From the NCBI GenBank assembly GCA_965651255.1, contig CBFGRU010000080.1, forward strand, positions 1 to 11,705: DNA of 11,705 nt, given 5' to 3'. The position numbers were made by a program, and so were the translations under genes. Below, in pieces: positions 7,474-11,705 of the stretch. The number at the start of each line of letters is the position of its first letter. The stretch's first letter is position 1. The stretch comes from CBFGRU01 sp965651255. Lineage in GTDB: Bacteria; Planctomycetota; Phycisphaerae; Phycisphaerales; SM1A02. Below the pieces are notes generated by a model that was given only the letters and a program-made list of their open reading frames with translations, was not told the DNA's origin and did not search any database.

Positions 7474-8048
7474 GGCGCAACCTCCTCGGGCGAATCGATG
7501 GTGACCCCGCGCTGGCGCAGGATCGCTTCGAGCTTCTGGAAACAGCGGGCGCGGGTCGGTCCGATTGAACCGACTTTCATGTCCAGCTCACGCGCGATGG
7601 CTTCGTAGTTCTGTTCCGCCGGTCGCAAGAAGAGGGCTTCCAGTAACTTCTCGCACGGCCCGCCCAACTCTGCGAGCGCGGCGCGAACCGCCTGTTGCAG
7701 TTCCCAGCGTTCGGCGAGACTCGCTGGCGGTTCATCGGCGCGAATCTCCCGTTCATTCAGAGGGAGGTGCTCAACCTTTCTGCGGCCGCGGCGCCAGCAC
7801 TCCCGATGGGTTGTCGTAATCAGCCACGACGAGAGGCGCGTCTGATCCTCGATCGTTTTCAGGTGCTGGAAGAGGGCCATGAAGACCGACTGATGGACAT
7901 CATCCGCCTCGGTCTCATCGAATCCGTACCGACGGGCGACGGAAAACACCAGGCGCCCGTACCGATCGACCAGCGTGTGCCACGCGCGCTCATCGCCTTC
8001 CAGGCAGGCACGCACCAGCGCGGGGTCACTTTCGTATCGTCGGCCCAT
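7470..8048 (-). CDS. ECF-type RNA polymerase sigma factor
   Basis: A 192-residue sigma-70-family protein with regions 2 and 4 only, the size of extracytoplasmic-function sigma factors. Region 2 spans about residues 8-90 (DRYGRLVFSVARRYGF, then EADDVHQSVFMALF, then LSSWLITTTHRECWRR). Region 4 spans about 113-178, with the helix-turn-helix EAIARELDMKVGSIGPTRAR. The GSIGPTRARC pattern is frequent in planctomycete ECF groups. The start chosen is ATG 8048, with AGAGGGA about 11 bases upstream; a longer frame from GTG 8126 adds residues not typical of the family. It heads the four-gene cluster and probably directs RNA polymerase to that operon's own promoter and to others. The anti-sigma-like gene downstream supports regulation by sequestration. 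Confidence 0.9.
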   Translation of the reverse strand: MGRRYESDPALVRACLEGDERAWHTLVDRYGRLVFSVARRYGFDETEADDVHQSVFMALFQHLKTIEDQTRLSSWLITTTHRECWRRGRRKVEHLPLNEREIRADEPPASLAERWELQQAVRAALAELGGPCEKLLEALFLRPAEQNYEAIARELDMKVGSIGPTRARCFQKLEAILRQRGVTIDSPEEVAP

Positions 8049-8322
8049 GTGATTGATGATCCCTCTGCGGCAACGGTAGCCGATCGTTCGGGTATCTCCA
8101 AGCCATTCTGCCGGTTGAATCATCACGGCCTTCCTGCAATTCCACCCGGTTTCCCAGTATCACGCGCTCCGACTGGTTCGGCCACCGGAAATGCACCGCG
8201 GTTTGCCCGCGATGCGCTGGTGTGAGGAATCCTGTGGGTTGGGTGTATTGAAGGAGTCTGAGTGAGACTCTGCTGGTGCGGACGACCATTCCGGTCGCCA
8301 CTTTCCCGAAAGGAACGCACAC
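8049..8322. promoter_or_regulatory. Divergent promoter region of the sigma operon and the small secreted protein
   Basis: These 274 bases lie between two outward-facing start codons, so promoters for both are expected. On the minus strand a GGGAAACC (8148-8155) resembles an ECF -35 element, and a CCGTGA lies 19 bases downstream. This is suggestive only. On the plus strand the last 70 bases contain the hairpin at 8254-8270 and an AAAGGAA ribosome site at 8309-8315. No consensus sigma-70 promoter stands out. Confidence 0.4.
8254..8270 (+). promoter_or_regulatory. Inverted repeat GAGTCT-N5-AGACTC in leader of small secreted protein
   Basis: A perfect 6-base inverted repeat with a 5-base spacer ends 52 bases before the ATG at 8323. 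It could be an operator next to the promoter or a hairpin in the mRNA leader. It does not cover the ribosome site at 8309-8315. Confidence 0.35.
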
Positions 8323-8763
8323 ATGTTCAGGAGTCTCTCAGTCGTTACCCTGCTGGTTGCGGCGCTGGCTCTGTTCGCCGCCCCCACCGCGATGTCACCC
8401 TCGGCACACGCCGGCATGATGGCCGGTTGGACCAAGTACATCGCCAAGCTCAAGACCAATGGCAGCAACATGAAGGGCAAAGCGTCGTTTCTGGAACGAC
8501 CCCGTGCCGGAACCATTGAAGAGCGATTCAAGGTTGAAATCGAACGCGCAGTGCCCGGCAAGAAGTACGTCGTTCGCGTTGACGGAAAGAAAGTTGGAAT
8601 CGTCAAAGCCAACCTGCTCGGCCGTGGCAAACTCCAGTTGCGCACCGCGCAGTTCATCAACAGCCCCGGCGATGGCAGCCCGCTGCCCGCGAACTTTCCC
8701 CAGGTCGGAAATAACACTGTGGTGACGGTTGGTCCGCTCTCCGGCCCACTGAAGAAGAAGTAA
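8323..8763 (+). CDS. Small secreted beta-rich protein of unknown function
   Basis: A 146-residue protein with a clear signal peptide (residues 1 to about 30, core VVTLLVAALALFAAPTA, cleavage after AHA). The mature part is basic and beta-strand-like: RFKVEIERAVPGKKYVVRVD (residues 68-87), then GKKVGIVKANLLGRGKLQLR (88-107). The pattern of a V-rich strand, a xVxVDGxxVGxV hairpin and a GxGxL strand resembles small secreted planctomycete proteins whose role is unknown. It ends in a lysine cluster (KKK). An AAAGGAA ribosome site lies 7 bases before the ATG, and an intrinsic terminator follows, so it forms a one-gene unit. It diverges from the ECF sigma gene, which makes it a candidate target of that sigma factor, but no shared promoter motif was demonstrated. 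Confidence 0.82.
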   Translation: MFRSLSVVTLLVAALALFAAPTAMSPSAHAGMMAGWTKYIAKLKTNGSNMKGKASFLERPRAGTIEERFKVEIERAVPGKKYVVRVDGKKVGIVKANLLGRGKLQLRTAQFINSPGDGSPLPANFPQVGNNTVVTVGPLSGPLKKK

Positions 8764-8764
8764 A

Positions 8765-8785
8765 CCGCACTTCGTCAGCGTGCGG
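8765..8785 (+). repeat. Short hairpin just after stop codon (CCGCAC-N9-GTGCGG)
   Basis: A perfect 6-base stem with a 9-base loop starts 2 bases after the stop codon of the small secreted gene. A pyrimidine stretch (CTCTCTTTCC) follows at some distance rather than a T-run. It may protect the mRNA 3' end or act as a weak terminator ahead of the stronger one at 8868. Confidence 0.35.
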
Positions 8786-8867
8786 AACGACACTCTCTTT
8801 CCTCGATACCGCATCGGTCGCGTTCGTTGTCTTTCTCCCGCGGCCGGTCGGTGTCAGGAAGACTCAC

Positions 8868-8925
8868 GGCAGTCCCGGTACCGCGGCTTCCCCGCCCTCA
8901 TCAAGCGGTACCGGGGCTGTCTTTT
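8868..8925 (+). terminator. Intrinsic terminator
   Basis: Left arm 8868-8884 pairs with right arm 8905-8921 in a 17-base stem containing the core CCCGGTACCGC/GCGGTACCGGG and two G-U wobbles. The loop is 20 bases, and TTTT follows directly. This is a typical rho-independent terminator for transcription on the plus strand, about 105 bases after the stop of the small secreted gene. There is no T-run for the opposite direction. Confidence 0.75.
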
Positions 8926-9039
8926 CATGACCCCGAGTTCGATGCCGGAACACATGCCGGCGCGAATGCAACCGAAATCCGCGGGAAAACTGACAAATCA
9001 TTGCCACCCCCGGCGTGTTTCGTGCGAACACGTTGGCAT

Positions 9040-10116
9040 ATGACACCCACCGCGCTGCTGTGGTTCGGGGGGCTGGCGATTGCAGCATGGGGAATGCTCG
9101 GGCTCGGCTCGTTTCTGGGCGAGAGATCCCGCGCAGGTGCGCTCGCGGCCACATTGCTCGCGTTCGGACTGCTCATCATCTGGGCATTTTGTAAGTACTC
9201 GCCCGCCCTGCCTGCCACGATCATTCCGCTTGATGTGCTCGTCTGGGTCGAGGGCGTCCTCGCCACGTTGCCGTGGATGTTGCTCGTGGGTGTGCTCACG
9301 CGCAGTTCCGCGACCGAGCGCATCCACCGCTCACGCAGCGCGCTCGTGACTCTCGGATTCGTCTACTACCTCTACGGCGGCATCTGGATGTTGCTGCCGA
9401 CCATTCGGCCTGATCATTACGAAACCGTCTCCAACCGGGGCGTCACGATTCAAAGTCGGCATGACACCTGCGCGCCCAGCGCGGCGGCCACCGCGCTGCG
9501 CTACATGGGCTTCAGCGCCACGGAGTACGACCTCTGCCGAGTCGTCCTCGCCAAACCGGGAAAGGGCTCGTCGCTCGTGCGCACGACATGGGGGTTGTCG
9601 CGCTTGCTTGAGCCGTACGGATACCGCGCTTCGCTGGAAGATCTCACCGCCGAGGAAGTCGCCCGCGTCGCCACGCGCGATCGACCGGTTCTTATCACCA
9701 TTCGTGCTTCCGCGGTGGCGGACCACATGGTCGCCGTACTCGGCATGATCGGGACGGACCTTGTCCTCATTGCCAATCCCGAGCCGGTCGTCCCCGATGG
9801 CAACGAGAAGTTTGAACACAGTCTGGGTTACGGTTGGCAGGCGTATTCACTGTCATCCTTCCGCGCGCTTTATCGCGGCGGCGCAATCGTGTTTCACGAT
9901 CTCACGCGCCCGCTCACGCCCGACCGCCTTGCCCAACATGCAGCCGACCGCGCCGACCTGCCGCGCCTGTTTCGCATCACGCCGCTCGGAACGCCCGAAG
10001 TCGATGCGCCTTCAACCGTCGATCGGCCGCGCTCAGCGCACCCGAAGGACCGCCGGCGTCAGAACTTCACCGACCCCGCGATGAACAATCCGGCGATTCG
10101 GCCATCGACTTCGTAA
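9040..10116 (+). CDS. Membrane protein with C39-like cysteine peptidase domain
   Basis: A 358-residue protein. Four hydrophobic segments lie near residues 5-25, 34-52, 66-86 and 101-121. Arg-rich loops after the first and third (GERSRAG; RSSATERIHRSRS) place those loops in the cytoplasm, and therefore the C-terminal domain outside it. Residues from about 130 to 290 resemble a C39-like papain-fold peptidase: Cys144 in DTCAPSAAATALRYMG (usually CGPAA), a possible oxyanion Gln138, His229 in ADHMVAVLG and Asn246 in LVLIANPEP. C39 peptidases cleave double-glycine leaders of exported peptides, but C39-like proteins without a transporter also occur and have unknown substrates. No ABC transporter is fused or adjacent. 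ATG 9040 is chosen because the first membrane segment starts there; its ribosome site is poor, and GTG 9022 is possible. The Arg/Pro-rich tail overlaps the end of the opposite gene. Confidence 0.75.
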   Translation: MTPTALLWFGGLAIAAWGMLGLGSFLGERSRAGALAATLLAFGLLIIWAFCKYSPALPATIIPLDVLVWVEGVLATLPWMLLVGVLTRSSATERIHRSRSALVTLGFVYYLYGGIWMLLPTIRPDHYETVSNRGVTIQSRHDTCAPSAAATALRYMGFSATEYDLCRVVLAKPGKGSSLVRTTWGLSRLLEPYGYRASLEDLTAEEVARVATRDRPVLITIRASAVADHMVAVLGMIGTDLVLIANPEPVVPDGNEKFEHSLGYGWQAYSLSSFRALYRGGAIVFHDLTRPLTPDRLAQHAADRADLPRLFRITPLGTPEVDAPSTVDRPRSAHPKDRRRQNFTDPAMNNPAIRPSTS

Positions 10117-10934
10117 TCATCTTCATCAAGCACGAAGTCCAGTTGCCGATAGCCGAATGACAGCCCAATGTTCCGCACCGGGTGCCACGCAACCGATGCG
10201 CCGATGACCATCTGCGAGCCGCCATCGAGGTTCGGGCCGTACGAAACGCCGCCGGTCAGAAAGAGCGTCTCGCGGAACGCCATTTCCATCCATACACCCG
10301 GCATGATTGCCGTTGCACTCGGCGACACACGCTCGCGCACGCCCGCCGCGCTGGTGATCGATTGATCAAGGTCAACGTACCTGAGACCAAGTGATGGCGC
10401 GATGCGGAAGACGACATCCCGATCATCATCAGGCGGCGGCAGGAAGGCATACCGAACATCAATCCCCGCGGTGAACAGATCGAAGCTTGCCTCCACACGC
10501 TCGCCCGTGGCCAGCGTCAACCCGCCGAAGGTGATGCCTTCATCCAGCACCATGCTGCCATCGGTGGAAAAATCGAAGCCCGAGAGCGCGACATCCAGCC
10601 GATCCATCCGGAAGAGCAACTCCGCAGCCAGCGATGGCTCAAGATCATCTAATTCCAGCGCATTTTCAAGGGTGAATGACTCCACCTCACCCGCGCCGAA
10701 TGATACATCGCCCGATGCACGGCTGAGATACACACCCAGGTTTAGCGACAGCTCGAACCCCGGCGTGGCATCATGCTCGAACACATTGGCCGCATCGTTC
10801 TTCCCATCATCCGCCGTTTGAAACGAGATGACCGGCGTCGTTTCCGCCGGTGGTGGCTCCACCTGCGCCGCTGCGCGAGAATTGATCAGGAATGCAGATG
10901 AGCAAACTGACGCCAGAGCCAACACCGTGCGCAT
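10059..10934 (-). CDS. Outer-membrane beta-barrel protein
   Basis: A 291-residue protein with a signal peptide (MRTVLALASVCSSAFLINSR, cleavage after AAA). The mature part is a series of amphipathic strands with alternating hydrophobic residues, for example FELSLNLGVYLSRASGDVSF, and the protein ends in IAGLFIAGSVKF. A C-terminal phenylalanine at the end of an amphipathic strand is the usual signal for outer-membrane insertion. No specific porin or transporter family is recognised; the layout of short turns and about 10-12 strands suits a small barrel. I chose ATG 10934 because GGAGAAGGA stands about 10 bases upstream and the signal peptide starts there. A frame extending to 11177 would run into the divergent ArfB gene. 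Its last 58 bases overlap the C39-like gene tail to tail. Confidence 0.85.
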   Translation of the reverse strand: MRTVLALASVCSSAFLINSRAAAQVEPPPAETTPVISFQTADDGKNDAANVFEHDATPGFELSLNLGVYLSRASGDVSFGAGEVESFTLENALELDDLEPSLAAELLFRMDRLDVALSGFDFSTDGSMVLDEGITFGGLTLATGERVEASFDLFTAGIDVRYAFLPPPDDDRDVVFRIAPSLGLRYVDLDQSITSAAGVRERVSPSATAIMPGVWMEMAFRETLFLTGGVSYGPNLDGGSQMVIGASVAWHPVRNIGLSFGYRQLDFVLDEDDYEVDGRIAGLFIAGSVKF

Positions 10935-11021
10935 GATGAATCGATCCTTCTCCGGGGAAAGGCGTAGCATGGCCGCAAGCGTACTCCATGCAGCCGATGA
11001 TGAGAAGTCGCGCTCCAGTGA

Positions 11022-11513
11022 ATGAATCAGACAATGACCGTTGAACCGCCTGAACAACCCGTCGAGCGCTGCGCCGAGGGCGAGGACCAGAGCCGCATCG
11101 TGCTTGCGCCGGGCGTCACCGCCGCGCGCTCGGCCATTCGCTTCTCGTTCGCGCGCAGCAGCGGGCCCGGCGGGCAAAACGTGAACAAGGTCAACACCAA
11201 GGCCGAGCTGCGCCTCGATCTGCGTGAGCTGACTGGTCTTGATGCCGCGGCCATGGAACGACTGCGCACCCTCGCAGGCAGCCGATTGACAAAAGATGAT
11301 GAGCTCATCATCACGGCCGATGACTCGCGCTCGCAGCGAGCAAATCGCGAAACCTGCATGGAACGATTGCGCGAACTCATCCGCCGTGCGGCCGTACGAC
11401 CGAAACCGCGCAAGAAGAAGCGACTCAGCCGCGCCCAGAAGGAAAAACGCCTCCAGGGCAAGCGGGAACGCAGCGAGAAGAAGTCGCGGCGACAGTGGCG
11501 GCCCGGGGATTGA
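11022..11513 (+). CDS. arfB: Peptidyl-tRNA hydrolase ArfB (ribosome rescue, class-I release-factor domain)
   Basis: A 163-residue protein of the ArfB/YaeJ/ICT1 type. The GGQ motif that hydrolyses peptidyl-tRNA is at residues 50-52 in SSGPGGQNVNKVNTKAELR, the family signature. It is followed by SRLTKDDELIITADDSRSQ, another conserved stretch. There is no codon-recognition domain. The C-terminal tail (about 128-160) is strongly basic (RPKPRKKKRLSRAQKEKR); in this family the tail enters the empty mRNA channel of stalled ribosomes. It acts in the cytosol on non-stop complexes. The length is close to the usual 140-160 residues. The start at 11022 has no good ribosome site, and ATG 11034 (MTVEPP) is an alternative. 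The gene is divergent from the beta-barrel gene, 87 bases away. Confidence 0.93.
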   Translation: MNQTMTVEPPEQPVERCAEGEDQSRIVLAPGVTAARSAIRFSFARSSGPGGQNVNKVNTKAELRLDLRELTGLDAAAMERLRTLAGSRLTKDDELIITADDSRSQRANRETCMERLRELIRRAAVRPKPRKKKRLSRAQKEKRLQGKRERSEKKSRRQWRPGD

Positions 11514-11520
11514 AGCCCCG
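11504..11520 (+). terminator. Weak hairpin across the arfB stop codon
   Basis: CGGGG (11504-11508) and CCCCG (11516-11520) form a 5-base stem with the TGA stop in the loop. No T-run follows. It may stabilise the mRNA end or act as a weak terminator. Confidence 0.25.
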
Positions 11521-11705
11521 ATTCGACACCTCTCGCCGCATCAGGTCCGCATAACCGTGCAAATGCCGCCGGCATTCGAACGAATGGCGCGAGGAAACGA
11601 ACGAATGAGCCGGGCATTCGGACGAATCAGATCGTTTCCCGCCTGTTTCCCCGGTTCCCACGACTGTTTCCCCGCGTGGCGCGCGCGAATGCTGATGGCA
11701 TTCGC
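11521..11705. repeat. Cluster of ATTCG/CGAAT motifs in a non-coding stretch
   Basis: The pentamer ATTCG or its complement CGAAT occurs eight times in 185 bases (near 11521, 11574, 11581, 11602, 11616, 11623, 11686 and 11700). Two copies form the inverted unit CATTCG-RA-CGAAT (11573-11585 and 11615-11627), 42 bases apart. TGTTTCCCCG also occurs twice, with a third GTTTCCC nearby, between 11634 and 11674. No ORF with coding character is seen, and the stretch continues past the right edge. It may be a binding-site array, a REP-like element or a structured RNA. Confidence 0.45.
11685..11705. repeat. Perfect 8-bp hairpin at the right edge (GCGAATGC-N5-GCATTCGC)
   Basis: Arms at 11685-11692 and 11698-11705 are exact reverse complements around the 5-base loop TGATG. 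The right arm ends on the last base, so the stem could be longer outside the window. It shares the GAATGC/GCATTC core with the motifs just upstream. Confidence 0.5.

Larger units (their letters stand above)
8764..9039 (+). other. Intergenic interval with two hairpins
   Basis: These 276 bases follow the small secreted gene and precede the C39-like gene. They hold a short hairpin (8765-8785) and a strong terminator (8868-8925). The frame of the next gene is open back to 8827, but that part would translate through the terminator and encodes no recognisable sequence, so I treat it as non-coding. No clear promoter was identified for the gene at 9040. Confidence 0.55.

Noticed and set aside
8827..9039. 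Upstream extension of the C39-like protein to 8827
   Set aside because: It would be translated through a strong intrinsic terminator and adds no hydrophobic or conserved sequence.
10935..11177. Upstream extension of the beta-barrel protein to 11177
   Set aside because: It overlaps the ArfB gene on the other strand, including the GGQ region, and precedes a clear signal peptide.

Overview
The window looks like chromosomal DNA of a high-GC planctomycete, most likely a relative of the Phycisphaerae. This rests on gene content only: a secreted FG-GAP/VCBS protein, an ECF sigma factor carrying the GSIGPTRARC-type region 4, a TPR-CHAT protein, a subtilase with the C-terminal beta module common in Planctomycetota, and a 244-residue protein of a family I associate with that phylum. 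No rRNA, tRNA, CRISPR array, transposase or integrase was seen.

Layout, left to right. Positions 1-846 (minus) hold the 5' part of a secreted beta-propeller-like VCBS protein that runs off the left edge. Positions 847-1337 are non-coding, with two short perfect inverted repeats. Positions 1338-2072 (plus) encode a conserved hypothetical protein with an FN3-like C-terminus. It converges, 15 bases apart, on a four-gene minus-strand cluster (8048 to 2088): ECF sigma factor, zinc-less anti-sigma-like protein with a transthyretin-like tail, 956-residue TPR-CHAT cysteine peptidase, and secreted S8 subtilase. Gaps are 90, 37 and 23 bases, so this is probably one operon. Two of the junctions contain very short ORFs that start on the upstream stop codon (ATGA) and end on or just before the next start.

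Divergent from the sigma gene is a small secreted protein (8323-8763, plus) with a clear intrinsic terminator at 8868-8925. Next come a plus-strand membrane protein with a C39-like cysteine peptidase domain (9040-10116), an outer-membrane beta-barrel protein on the minus strand (10059-10934) whose 3' end overlaps it by 58 bases, and divergently an ArfB-type ribosome-rescue hydrolase (11022-11513). The right edge (11514-11705) is non-coding and unusually rich in ATTCG/CGAAT motifs, including a perfect hairpin at the last base.

The most interesting unit is the sigma/anti-sigma/CHAT/subtilase cluster. Its content suggests a stress- or damage-triggered protease module: transcription controlled by a dedicated sigma factor, a cytoplasmic caspase-like peptidase with a TPR sensor or scaffold, and an exported serine protease. 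That linkage is inference from gene order. A third, unrelated peptidase-like protein (C39-like, probably facing the periplasm) lies nearby.
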